DNA from: Microtetraspora niveoalba
Lineage (GTDB): Bacteria > Actinomycetota > Actinomycetes > Streptosporangiales > Streptosporangiaceae
Length of the DNA stretch: 64,000 nucleotides
Assembly (NCBI RefSeq): GCF_001570405.1
Contig: NZ_BBYM01000004.1
Location: forward strand, 1 to 64,000
Direction: 5' to 3'
How positions within the stretch are numbered: the first letter of the stretch is position 1; the number at the start of each line of letters is the position of its first letter. Below the pieces are notes generated by a model that saw only the letters and a list, made by a program, of their open reading frames with translations, had not been told where the DNA came from and did no database searches. The translations under genes were made by a program, and so were the position numbers. Below, in pieces: positions 26,255-34,537 of the stretch.

Positions 26255-27280
26255 TCATCTCACGATCTGGAGCAGGGCCTGGTTCCGGGTCTGCGCCGAC
26301 TCGGCGAGCCGCTGCAGTTCCCTGCCGGCGGAGTCGAGTACGACCAGGGTGTTGTGCTTGCGACCGAGTACGCGGACCACCAGGCGGCCGTCGGCGAGGT
26401 AGAACGCGCCCATCTTGGTCCCCTTGACCGGGATGGGCACCCGCTTGCCGGTGACGGTGTCGACGATCGTCGGCGTGAACCCCACCGGCCACCCCCCGTC
26501 TCCCCCCGGATCCTCCGGCGACAGCGTGTGCACCACGACCTTCCCGCCGTCCGGCGACAGGCTCTGCACGTGGTTCGCCAGCTTGATTCCCTTGGCCCGG
26601 ACCGAGGTCCCGGTCTTCAGGTCGAAGACATGGACGCCCGCGGTCGTGCCGGCATACCCGGCGAGGTGGCGCCCGTCGGCGGACCAGGCGAGGTGGCAGA
26701 CACCGAACGTCTTACCGACCCTGCGCGCGCCCGTGCCATCCGCGTTTATCACCATCAGCGGTGACTTGTCGGAATTATCCATGGGGAAGTAGGCGACCCG
26801 GCTGGAGTCGGGGGACCAGACCGGCGTGAGGCAGGGGGCCCCGGCGGCGGCGCCCCCGGCCACGGTCTTCGCCGTGCTCCCGTCTCCGACGTGCAGTTTG
26901 CCGTCCAGCGTGATCCAGGCGAGCCTGGTGCCGTCGGGCGAGGCGGCGAACTGGTACGACTCCGGCGCGTTACCGATCTTGGTGAACCCCTTGCCGGGCT
27001 CGTACCTGCTGATCGGGTTTCCCTTGCCCTCCTTGAAGTAGACGGCGACGCCCTCGATCGGCTTCGGCGCCGCCCTCGTGGTCCCGGTGGCCGCGCCGGC
27101 TCCGCCGGCAGCGGTGGTGCGGGCGAGGGCGGCATCGGGTGTGAGCGGCGCGGGGGTCAGCAACATAGGGACGAGGGCGAGTCCGGAAAGGGCGCGCAGC
27201 TTCGACGCGGGGGCGGTGAGGATCGAGGCGGCGCGGCCGGCGATCGCGTCGGCGGCCGGAGGGAGTGCGGTGCGCTCCAT
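26255..27280 (-). CDS. Secreted TolB/WD40-like beta-propeller protein
   Basis: A 341-residue protein. A basic N-terminus leads to a hydrophobic stretch around 29-50 (LSGLALVPMLLTPAPL) ending in ALARTT, a plausible signal peptide with Ala-x-Ala cleavage. The mature part is a propeller with repeats such as FAASPDGTRLAWIT, PVWSPDSSRVAYFP and LAWSADGRHLAGYA, as in TolB-type blades. The start is ATG 27280 with CAGGAG upstream; the frame beyond it is not used. Function unknown; probably an exported binding protein. It is followed on the same strand by nothing obvious, and the FG-GAP lipoprotein lies upstream. Confidence 0.75.
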   Translation of the reverse strand: MERTALPPAADAIAGRAASILTAPASKLRALSGLALVPMLLTPAPLTPDAALARTTAAGGAGAATGTTRAAPKPIEGVAVYFKEGKGNPISRYEPGKGFTKIGNAPESYQFAASPDGTRLAWITLDGKLHVGDGSTAKTVAGGAAAGAPCLTPVWSPDSSRVAYFPMDNSDKSPLMVINADGTGARRVGKTFGVCHLAWSADGRHLAGYAGTTAGVHVFDLKTGTSVRAKGIKLANHVQSLSPDGGKVVVHTLSPEDPGGDGGWPVGFTPTIVDTVTGKRVPIPVKGTKMGAFYLADGRLVVRVLGRKHNTLVVLDSAGRELQRLAESAQTRNQALLQIVR

Positions 27281-27456
27281 CGAGATCTCCTGAAATAACG
27301 GGCATATTCCGGTCTGGCCTTCGGCTGTGCCATCCGGGCTTGTGCACGCAGTGAACGGCCACCCGCTTGCAGACCACTTGATCACCGCATGCCGGCCGCG
27401 CCGCAGGGCGACCGGTCGCTCACGTCACGCCGCCCGCCTCAGGCGGTCGGCGGTGG

Positions 27457-28905
27457 TCAGTTAAGGGAGCGGCCGAACTGCTCGCCCTGCCGTTCCGGGC
27501 GCAGGTGAACGGCACCGGCCTTCCCGGCGGCTTTCCGGGCGGGCGACAGCACGGTCACCTGCTCATCGGCGAGGGTGGACACGACGAGTTCGTCCCCGCC
27601 GTCTCCGTCCAGGTCGAGCAAGGCCACTCTCTCCCCGAATCCACGCACGAACTCGCCCGGTACACCGGCGGACGACGGGTCGAAGACCTGGGCCCCCTTC
27701 GTCGACAGGCCGCCCCGCCCGCCGTACAGTACGGCGACCGCGCCCTCGCTCGCGCCCTCACCGAGCTGGACGTACCCCTCGCTCGCGCCGACCGCGACGT
27801 CCGCGTACCCGTCGCCGTCGACGTCACCGACGGCGACGGACGATCCGAAGCTCCGGGCGGCCTCCGACATCCCGGGCATGCCGGGAGAGGCCGACGTCCA
27901 GAACCTCGGCGTGCCGTCCAGACCTCCGGCGGATCCCCGGGTGACGGAGATTCGGCCACCGGCATCGTCGACGGCGTCGTCGGAACTGCTCGTGACCACG
28001 TCACCGTAGCCGTCACCGTCGAGATCGCCGACCGCCACGGCACGCACACCCCAGCCGGGGAAGGTCCCGCGCGCCCGCCCCGCCAGGCCGGCCCGCGACC
28101 CCCGGTACACCACACCGACGCCCTCGTCGGCCGGGTCGTCCTCCGAGTAGGCGACGGCGAGGTCGGCGTAGCCCTCCCCGGTGACGTCACCGGCCGCGAG
28201 CGCGCCGACATCCGCGATGTCCCTGATGACACTGCGCCAGTTCGTCTTCCCAGTTCGCATGCCTGCTCCTCCGCGGGCCACCCATACGGAGGTGAAGGTG
28301 GCCGCCGCCAGGTCGGCGCGGCCGTCCCGGTCGAAGTCGCCGACGGCCAGCGCGGCGCCGAACCCGGTCGCGCGCTCGGGCCTTCCCAAAGAGACGAGCC
28401 GCCCGGACAGCCCCTGCTCGGACCCGAAGGCGATCTCCACGGAACCCGCGCGCCCGCCCTTCCCCGGCGCGCCGATCACGAGGTCCGCGTAGCCGTCGCC
28501 GTCGAGGTCGCCGGAGGCGAGGGTCGCGCCGAACCTCTCCCCCTTCACGGCCGCGCCACCCCTGTCGAGGAACTGCCGGTTCGCGGCGGCGACCCCGGCC
28601 GCCGAGCCGTACACCACCTCCGCGCGGCCGGCCCCCTTCATGCCGTTCACCGTCCCCTCCGGAGCGCCGACGGCCAGGTCGGCGTACCCGTCGCCGTTGA
28701 AGTCGTGCGCTCCTCCGGCCGTGCGGGCGCTCGGCGACGGCCTCGCCGCGGGACCGCCGGTCGCCGAACCTGTGGTGGCGGAATCGGCGGTCGCGGGAGG
28801 GGGAGCGGTCCCCGCGCCGGTGTTCGCCGTGGCGCACCCCGCCGTCGCAGCCGCGACAAGTAGCCCCAGGAGAAGGTTCACCGCAGATTTGCAGGCAATG
28901 ATCAC
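27457..28905 (-). CDS. FG-GAP repeat (integrin-like) lipoprotein
   Basis: About 482 residues. The N-terminus carries a lipoprotein signal with lipobox VAAATAGC, then a Ser/Thr/Pro linker. Six to seven FG-GAP blades follow, with calcium-type loops such as DFNGDGYADLAVGAP, DLDGDGYADLVIGAP and DVDGDGYADVAVGAS. This is an extracellular calcium-stabilised propeller anchored to the membrane; its partner is unknown. GTG 28905 gives the best signal peptide (MIIACKSAVNLLLG...); the frame is open to 28968 and another GTG lies at 28881. GGAACC sits 29 bp before the start, like an ECF-sigma -35 box, and the sigma gene is divergent. Confidence 0.8.
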   Translation of the reverse strand: MIIACKSAVNLLLGLLVAAATAGCATANTGAGTAPPPATADSATTGSATGGPAARPSPSARTAGGAHDFNGDGYADLAVGAPEGTVNGMKGAGRAEVVYGSAAGVAAANRQFLDRGGAAVKGERFGATLASGDLDGDGYADLVIGAPGKGGRAGSVEIAFGSEQGLSGRLVSLGRPERATGFGAALAVGDFDRDGRADLAAATFTSVWVARGGAGMRTGKTNWRSVIRDIADVGALAAGDVTGEGYADLAVAYSEDDPADEGVGVVYRGSRAGLAGRARGTFPGWGVRAVAVGDLDGDGYGDVVTSSSDDAVDDAGGRISVTRGSAGGLDGTPRFWTSASPGMPGMSEAARSFGSSVAVGDVDGDGYADVAVGASEGYVQLGEGASEGAVAVLYGGRGGLSTKGAQVFDPSSAGVPGEFVRGFGERVALLDLDGDGGDELVVSTLADEQVTVLSPARKAAGKAGAVHLRPERQGEQFGRSLN

Positions 28906-29266
28906 ATGTATCCGATCAGGTAGGGGTCGGTACGGTTCCACACCGCCGTACCGGAACATCGCCTTCACCCCACCGGTACGTTTCCTCGCACGTTCCCGCT
29001 GTACGTGTCAGGTCGTGGCCTGCCGGACGTCCTCCTCGGCGCCGGTCGGCCGTACGCCGGGGTGGCGGGAGAAGGCCGAGGGGATTCAGCGCGGAACCCC
29101 GGCGGTCTCGGTGGCCGCGCTCACCGTCGTACCGGGCCGTTTTCCGGCAGGAGGGAACCGTTCACGGCCGATGTCGCGATAGACCGGTCGTGTACGGATT
29201 CCTCGCCCGGCGTCGCGAACCCCTCCGGTCGGCCCCGACAGCGGCGACGCGGAACTGCTGGCCGCC

Positions 29267-29764
29267 GTGGCCGCCCGCAGGACCGAGGCGCTGCGCGTGC
29301 TCCACCGGCGGCACGCTCCCTGGCTCCGCGTACGGCTGGCGCGGCGGTGCGCCGACCCCGACCTGGTGGACGACGCGATCCAGGACACGTTCGTCGCCGT
29401 CTGGCGGGACGCGCACCGCTACCGCGCGGGCGAGGGCGAGGCGGCGGCCTGGATCTGGACGATCGCGATCCGCCGCCTGATATCGATCATGCGCGGGACC
29501 CGGACGACGCCGCCGGTCACCCCGCTCGACGACGCGCACCTGGTCGCCGAGTCGGCCGAGGACGCGGTCCTGGTCGGCGTCGAACACGGCGACCTGGGCG
29601 ACGCCGTCGCCCGCCTCTCGCCCGAACTGCGCGCCGCCGTCCAGGCGACCGTGCTCGACGGCCTCACCGTCAAGGAGGCCGCCCGCCTCCTCGGGATACC
29701 CGAGGGCACCGTCAAGACCCGCGTCATGCGGGCCAAGGCCCGGCTCAGGGAGTATCTGGCATGA
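29267..29764 (+). CDS. ECF-type RNA polymerase sigma factor
   Basis: A 165-residue sigma-70 family factor. Region 2 includes LVDDAIQDTFVAVWRDAHRY and the WIWTIAIRRLI helix. Region 4 includes LSPELRAAVQATVLDGLTVKEAARLLGIPEGTVKTRVMRAKARL. GTG 29267 gives the first in-frame start, yet homologous sequence (SGDAELLAAV) continues upstream in the same frame with no start codon. The neighbouring frame offers GTG 29190 with MYGFLARRREP. An indel may therefore have shortened the N-terminus. Its stop overlaps the anti-sigma start (ATGA). GGAACC at 29154-29159 could be an autoregulatory -35 box. The linked anti-sigma and permease genes are broken. Confidence 0.82.
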   Translation: MAARRTEALRVLHRRHAPWLRVRLARRCADPDLVDDAIQDTFVAVWRDAHRYRAGEGEAAAWIWTIAIRRLISIMRGTRTTPPVTPLDDAHLVAESAEDAVLVGVEHGDLGDAVARLSPELRAAVQATVLDGLTVKEAARLLGIPEGTVKTRVMRAKARLREYLA

Positions 29765-30092
29765 CCTGGCACCTGCCCCCCGACCTCGTCGAGCGTTACG
29801 CTCACGGCCTGCTCGACCCCGTCCAGGTCATGTCCGCGGAGAGCCACCTCGCCCGCTGCCCGCGCTGCCGGGCGGCGGTGCCGTACGACGAGGGGTGGCT
29901 CGCGGCGAGCTGGGAAGAGCCGCGCTCACCGTCGCCTGGCTCGCGGCGGTGGCGGCCGGCCCGCTGCTCGCCGGAGACAGGCTGCTGGCCTTCTCACCCG
30001 GAGCGCAGGCGCTGTACGGCGCGGCGGCGCTGGGCCTCGTCCCCCTCGTCTACCTGCGGCGCGCCCGCCTCGACCCCGGAGAACCCCGATGA
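29761..30092 (+). pseudogene. zf-HC2 anti-sigma factor gene, frameshifted and shortened
   Basis: ATG 29761 starts a clear zinc-binding anti-sigma domain: a helix with RYAHGLLDP, then HLARCPRC (HxxxCxxC), to about residue 45. From there the reading frame runs into nonsense. The hydrophobic remainder (LTVAWLAAVAAGPLLAG...LGLVPLVYL) lies in another frame, ending at 30092 and overlapping the ABC ATPase start. Normal members have a longer middle and about six helices; here only about two remain. An internal deletion with a frameshift explains both. Without membrane anchoring the sigma factor may be unregulated, or controlled only by the soluble zinc domain. Confidence 0.72.
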
Positions 30093-31000
30093 CCAGCCCC
30101 ACGACCGCCCCCACGAGCGGGCCCGCCACCGCGACGGTGACCGTGCGCGACCTGACCAAGCGATACGGCCGCACGGCGGTGCTGGACGGCCTCACCCTGG
30201 AGTTCGGCCGGGGCGTGACCGGACTCCTCGGCCCCAACGGCGCGGGGAAGACCACCCTGCTGCGCTGTCTGGCCACCACGCTCGCCCCGGACGGGGGCGA
30301 GGTGCGGGCCCTCGGGCTGGACCCCTCCCACCCCGCCCGGCGCACCGAGCTGCGCCGCAGGCTCGGCTACCTCCCGCAGAATCCCGGCTTCTATCCGCAT
30401 TTCACCGTCTTCGAGCTGGTCGAGTACGTCGCGATCCTCAAGGAGCTGACCGACCGGGCGGAACGCCACCGCGAGGTGCGCCGGGTCCTGCGCGAGACCG
30501 GCCTGGCGGATCTGGCTTGGACGAAGGCCCGCAGGCTGTCCGGCGGCATGCGGCAACGGCTCGCGCTCGCCCAGGCGCTGCTCGGCGACCCCGACCTGCT
30601 CATCCTCGACGAGCCCACCGTGGGGCTGGACCCCGAGCAGCGGATGCGGTTCCGCGCCCTCGTCTCGCTGCTCGGCGAGAGCCGCACCGTGCTGCTGTCC
30701 ACCCACCAGACCGAGGACGTGGCCGCCCTGTGCGAGCGGGTGGTCGTCATGCGGGACGGCGCGGCGGTGTTCCGGGGGACGCCGGGCGACCTGGCCGCCA
30801 CCGCCGCCGGGCGGGTGTGGTTGTCGGACCGGCCGCCCGCGGGGGAGAGCCTGTTCTGGCGGACGGCCGACGGGCGGTACCGCACGCTCGGCGACCGCCC
30901 CGGCGAGGCCGTTCCGGCCGATCCCGGCGTCGAGGACGGCTATCTGCTGCTCCTCGCCGGGCACCCCGGCGCACGGCCGGGGGACGGAGCGGACGCGTGA
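30089..31000 (+). CDS. ABC transporter ATP-binding protein
   Basis: A 303-residue ABC ATPase with Walker A GPNGAGKTT, Q-loop LPQNPGFYP, signature RLSGGMRQR, Walker B LLILDEPTVGL and H-loop STHQTEDV. The C-terminal 90 residues are an extension common in the sigma/zf-HC2/ABC operons of actinomycetes. The ATG overlaps the end of the anti-sigma remnant, and its stop overlaps the GTG of the permease gene, as in intact operons. The ATPase appears complete, but its first permease partner is disrupted (30997-31754), so a working exporter is doubtful unless another permease serves. Confidence 0.9.
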   Translation: MTSPTTAPTSGPATATVTVRDLTKRYGRTAVLDGLTLEFGRGVTGLLGPNGAGKTTLLRCLATTLAPDGGEVRALGLDPSHPARRTELRRRLGYLPQNPGFYPHFTVFELVEYVAILKELTDRAERHREVRRVLRETGLADLAWTKARRLSGGMRQRLALAQALLGDPDLLILDEPTVGLDPEQRMRFRALVSLLGESRTVLLSTHQTEDVAALCERVVVMRDGAAVFRGTPGDLAATAAGRVWLSDRPPAGESLFWRTADGRYRTLGDRPGEAVPADPGVEDGYLLLLAGHPGARPGDGADA

Positions 31001-31754
31001 ACCGGCCGCTGGTGTGGTTCGAGATCCGGCGGATGGCGCGCAGCCCGCTCCCCTCGGGCGCCGCCGCGCTCTGCCTGGGACTGCGGCTGGCCGCCACCTG
31101 GGAGCTGGCGCCGGACATGAGCGTCGAGCCGGTCGGCACCTCGGGCGCCATGCTGCTCCTGGCGGCGGCGATGATGCTCGCCGCCCACCTCGCGACGTCC
31201 CGGGACGGCAGGGGCGGCATGCCCGAGACGCTCGGCGCGCTGCCCGGCCGGTGCGCCTGAGCGCGGCCGTGGCCGCCGCGGCGGTCGTCGCCGCCCCGGG
31301 CGAGGAGATGACCCGGCGGTTCTCGATCACTCCGGGCGATCTCGCCGCGTCGTCCGGCGCCATCGACGCCCGGGTGAGGGAGCGCTACTTCGGGCCGGAC
31401 GCCTGGGTGTGCGAGCGGCACGGGCCGGTCGCCTACTGCGCCTACCGCGACTACGTCGCCTGGATCCCGGCATGGGTGTCCGCGGTGGACCCCGTGGTGC
31501 GGGCGCTGCCGCCGGCCGAGCGCGACCGGCCCCGGGAGGTCCGGCAGCTCACCGACAGCTGGTGGCTCGCCGACCGGGTCGAGGGGCGGGACGTCGAGAC
31601 GTTCCCGGTGTGGGGACGGGCGGGAGCCGAAGGCGACAGCCGGGGTGTGCTCGCCTCCGACGTCGTCCGTTCGGTGACCGGGCTGCGGCCGCCGTCCGCA
31701 GGCTGCGACGCGCGCGGCCAGGGCAGGGCCGTCGTCGCGCTGTGGCTGCTCTGA
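30997..31754 (+). pseudogene. ABC-2-type permease gene with internal deletion and frameshift
   Basis: GTG 30997 begins a typical start (MNRPLVWFEIRRMARSPLPSG, then helices and ATSRDGRGGMPETLGALPGR) and then stops at 31260. Immediately, in the next frame, sequence resembling a much later part of the same family resumes: RPVRLSAAVAAAAVVAAP. The outside domain follows (CERHGPVAYCAYRDYVAWIPAWV), ending at 31754. The two parts join at CTGCCCGGCCGGTGCGCCTG, where short GGCC/CCGG homology could have mediated loss of roughly 200 codons and several helices. This is direct evidence that the exporter is dead or altered. Confidence 0.72.
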
Positions 31755-32254
31755 GCGCCGGGACCGCGCTCACCCTGCTCAGGATGATGGGTGTGCTGCT
31801 GGGCGCCGCCGCCGGGTTCGCCGTGATCGACGAGATGAGCGCGAGCACGGCCGCGACCCCCGTGTCGCGCCGGCTCCGCCAGTGGCTGCGCTGCGGGTTC
31901 GGCGGCCTGGCCGCCGGGTTTTCGTGGGCGCTCGCCTCCGCCGTCGCCTCGGCCAGGCTGCCGGAGGGCGCGGAACTGCGGGTGCCGGGCATGGCCGTGG
32001 AGGCCGCGGTGTGCGTCGCGCTCGGCCTGCTCGCGGCGTCGGTGGCCGGGCGCGTCCACCAGGGGAGGGCGGCCGCCCTCGCCGCGACCGGCGCCCTGCT
32101 CGCGATCGTCTCGGTGAGCCTGGTCACGCGCGGGCCGTACTGGCCATGGCTGTACCCCCAGGAGGGGAACTGGGAGGCCGTCCACTACGGATGGCTGGCC
32201 GTGCTGCCGCCCGCGCTCGCCGCGCTGCACTGGGCGGGCCGGGACCTCCCCTGA
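31742..32254 (+). CDS. Second ABC-associated membrane protein
   Basis: A 170-residue membrane protein, starting at GTG 31742, which overlaps the end of the broken permease by 13 nt. It has four to five helices (TLLRMMGVLLGAAAGFAVIDEM; AVCVALGLLAASVAG; ALAATGALLAIVSVSLV; GWLAVLPPALAALHW). It corresponds to the small last gene of sigma/zf-HC2/ABC operons. It looks intact, although its partner permease is not. A strong hairpin 6 bp after the stop closes the operon. Function unknown; probably a subunit of the exporter. Confidence 0.62.
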   Translation: MAALSAGTALTLLRMMGVLLGAAAGFAVIDEMSASTAATPVSRRLRQWLRCGFGGLAAGFSWALASAVASARLPEGAELRVPGMAVEAAVCVALGLLAASVAGRVHQGRAAALAATGALLAIVSVSLVTRGPYWPWLYPQEGNWEAVHYGWLAVLPPALAALHWAGRDLP

Positions 32255-32259
32255 CGGGG

Positions 32260-32299
32260 CGGCACCGGCGGCGTGCCCCAGGCCGTGCCGCCGGTGCCG
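32260..32299 (+). terminator. Terminator hairpin after sigma/ABC operon
   Basis: The 13-bp perfect stem CGGCACCGGCGGC (32260-32272) pairs with 32287-32299 around a 14-nt loop, directly after the operon's last stop. There is no T-run, as usual in this GC-rich genome. Confidence 0.7.
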
Positions 32300-32359
32300 T
32301 ACGCCGTGGCACTGGTTACCCTCGGATCGTCAAGAGATCGCCAAGGGAAGGGGCGCCGC

Positions 32360-33121
32360 ATGGGGGCGGGGGAGGTCGCGGTCCTGCTCGTGGCGGCCCT
32401 GGCCGCGGGCTGGGTCGACGCGGTCGTCGGCGGGGGAGGGCTGCTCCAGCTCCCGGCGCTCCTGCTGGCGGGGGTGTCCCCGGTGCAGGCGGTGGCGACG
32501 AACAAGTCCGCGGCCATCTTCGGCACCGCGTCCGCCGCCGTGACGTACGCGAGGAACACCAAGCTCGACCGGGCGGTGGCCGTGCCGTCCGGTGTGCTGG
32601 CGGTCGCGTTCGCCGGGCTCGGAGCGGCGTCGGCGGCCATGCTGGAGGCGGGCGTGCTCAAGCCGCTGGTCCTCGTGGTGCTGCTCGGCGTGGCGGTGTT
32701 CGTGACGGTGCGCCCCGCGTTCGGCGTCGTCCCGCACCCCCACCTGCGCACCCGGGCCCGGCTGGCGGCCGCCGTCGCCCTCGCGGGCGTCGTGATCGCG
32801 TTCTACGACGGGATCCTCGGCCCGGGGACGGGGACGTTCCTGCTCATCGCGTTCACGTCCGTGCTCGGGATGGACTTCGTGAACGCCTCGGCCACCGCGA
32901 AGATCCTCAACACCGGCACGAACCTGGGCGCCCTGCTGGTCTTCTCGGCCCAGGGGCACGTGCTGTGGGGGATCGGCCTCGGCATGGCCGTCTGCAACAT
33001 CGCCGGAGCGCAGCTCGGGGCGCGCATGGCGCTGAAGCGGGGCTCGGGTTTCGTCCGGATCGTCCTGCTGTGCGTGGTCACCGGACTGGTCCTGAAGCTC
33101 GGCTACGACCAGTTCCTCTGA
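32360..33121 (+). CDS. TSUP-family (TauE/SafE) anion exporter
   Basis: A 253-residue protein with seven to eight helices. The family repeats are visible as AGWVDAVVGGGGLLQLPALLL (residues about 13-33) and VIAFYDGILGPGTGTFLLIAF in the second half, followed by ATAKILNTGTNLGAL. TSUP proteins export sulfite, sulfoacetate or related organic anions. ATG 32360 has AGGGAAGGGG upstream; the open frame to 32273 is not used. It stands alone after the operon terminator, so the substrate cannot be inferred from its neighbours. Confidence 0.88.
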   Translation: MGAGEVAVLLVAALAAGWVDAVVGGGGLLQLPALLLAGVSPVQAVATNKSAAIFGTASAAVTYARNTKLDRAVAVPSGVLAVAFAGLGAASAAMLEAGVLKPLVLVVLLGVAVFVTVRPAFGVVPHPHLRTRARLAAAVALAGVVIAFYDGILGPGTGTFLLIAFTSVLGMDFVNASATAKILNTGTNLGALLVFSAQGHVLWGIGLGMAVCNIAGAQLGARMALKRGSGFVRIVLLCVVTGLVLKLGYDQFL

Positions 33122-33249
33122 CGGCCCCCGCCCGGCGCCCCCGCGCGGGCACGGCGCCGCCGAGGGCCTCGCCCCGGTTGAGGGTTTCGCGCCGCCACCT
33201 CGTACGGGGGGACCGGCTTCCGTCGTACGCCGGCCGGCCGGGACGGGCG

Positions 33250-34482
33250 TCACGATCGGCTCATGGCCGGCTCTCCCGCGTCTCGGCCGGCCCGGCGAGG
33301 GGCCCGCAGCGCGGACGCGGCGAACGCCACGAACAGCGACAGGACCACGGGGATCAGGAGCGCGTGGCGCAGGGTGGACAGCTCGGAGGCGCCGCCGATC
33401 AGGACCGGCCCGGCGAGGAACCCGGCGTAACCGAGGCTCGCCACGCGGGCCAGGGCGCGACCGGCCTGGGCCGGGTCGCGGTGCCCCGCCGCGGAGAAGA
33501 CCTGCGGGATGGTGCACGACAGCCCCGTCCCGAACAGGGCGAACCCCACGATCCCGGTGACCTGGCCGCCGCCCAGCACCGCGAGCGCGAGGCCTCCGGA
33601 GGCGACCAGCCCGCAGCAGCGCACCAGCCGCGCCGGACCGAGAAGACCGGCCAGCCGGTCGCCGGCGAACCGCCCGGCGGTCATCATGACCGCGAACGCG
33701 GCGTAGGCGGCGGCCCCGGCCCCCGGGGTCGAGCCCAGCGACTCGACCAGATAGACGGAGCTCCAGTCGGTCGCCGTCCCCTCGCCCACGAGGCAGCAGA
33801 ACGCGAGCACGCCCAGGAACAGCACGCCGCGCGGCAACCGGGCGGCCGGTGCGGGCCCGGCCGTCCCCTCGCCCGTCCCGGCGGCGGCGGGGCCCGCGTC
33901 GGCGGGGTCGTCGCGCATGGCCCACCTGGTCGAGACGACGGCCAGCGCCATGATCAGCAGCCCGCAGGAGAGGAACGTACGGCCCGCGTCGACGGCGGCG
34001 TGCGCGAACAGCCCGCCGATCGCGGCGCCGAGGAACCCGCCGATGCTGAACACCGCGTGGAAGGACCCCATGAGCGTCCTGCCGTACGCGCGCTCGACGA
34101 CGACGGCGTTGGCGTTCATGGCGACGTCGAGGCTGCCGTTGGAGAGGCCCATCACGAACAGCGCCAGGGCGAGCGCGGGCAGGTTCGGGACGTAGGCGGG
34201 CAGTACGAGGACGAACCCCTGGGTCAGCGCCGCCGGGATCACGACGCGGCGGCTGCCGAACCGGTCGATGAGCCGGCCGACGATCTGCATGCCGGCGATG
34301 GCGCCGGCGGCGATGCCGAGGAGGCCGAGGCTCAGCTCGCCGTCGCCGAGGGCGAGGCGTTCCTTGATGGCGGGGATGCGGGCCGTCCAGGTGCCGATGG
34401 TGAGGCCGGAGAGCAGGAACAGCCCGTACACGGCGAGCAGCGCGCGCGGCGACGCCGGCCGGTCGGGGGCGGGAAGGGCCAT
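33250..34482 (-). CDS. MFS transporter (YbjJ/FucP-like)
   Basis: A 410-residue, 12-helix major facilitator. The loop 2-3 motif is GRLIDRFGSRRVV, and helix 4 contains GLSNGSLDVAMNANAVVVE, a feature of the YbjJ / fucose-permease-like group. A charged, Gly/Ala-rich loop separates the two halves. It is preceded on the same strand, 55 bp away, by a DeoR-type sugar-catabolism repressor and is probably co-transcribed with it. A carbohydrate or sugar-derived substrate is therefore likely, but no metabolic enzyme gene accompanies the pair. ATG 34482 has CAGGAGCGCTCC upstream. Confidence 0.85.
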   Translation of the reverse strand: MALPAPDRPASPRALLAVYGLFLLSGLTIGTWTARIPAIKERLALGDGELSLGLLGIAAGAIAGMQIVGRLIDRFGSRRVVIPAALTQGFVLVLPAYVPNLPALALALFVMGLSNGSLDVAMNANAVVVERAYGRTLMGSFHAVFSIGGFLGAAIGGLFAHAAVDAGRTFLSCGLLIMALAVVSTRWAMRDDPADAGPAAAGTGEGTAGPAPAARLPRGVLFLGVLAFCCLVGEGTATDWSSVYLVESLGSTPGAGAAAYAAFAVMMTAGRFAGDRLAGLLGPARLVRCCGLVASGGLALAVLGGGQVTGIVGFALFGTGLSCTIPQVFSAAGHRDPAQAGRALARVASLGYAGFLAGPVLIGGASELSTLRHALLIPVVLSLFVAFAASALRAPRRAGRDAGEPAMSRS

Positions 34483-34537
34483 GGAGCGCTCCTGAAGGAA
34501 GGGGGACGCGGAGAGGCGGGGGAGCCGGGACGGGGAT

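Noticed and set aside
29005-31260. Open frame of 751 codons on the plus strand
   Set aside because: Only two pieces are real: the zinc domain at 29761 and the permease start at 30997. The rest is out of frame with the sigma factor and ATPase.
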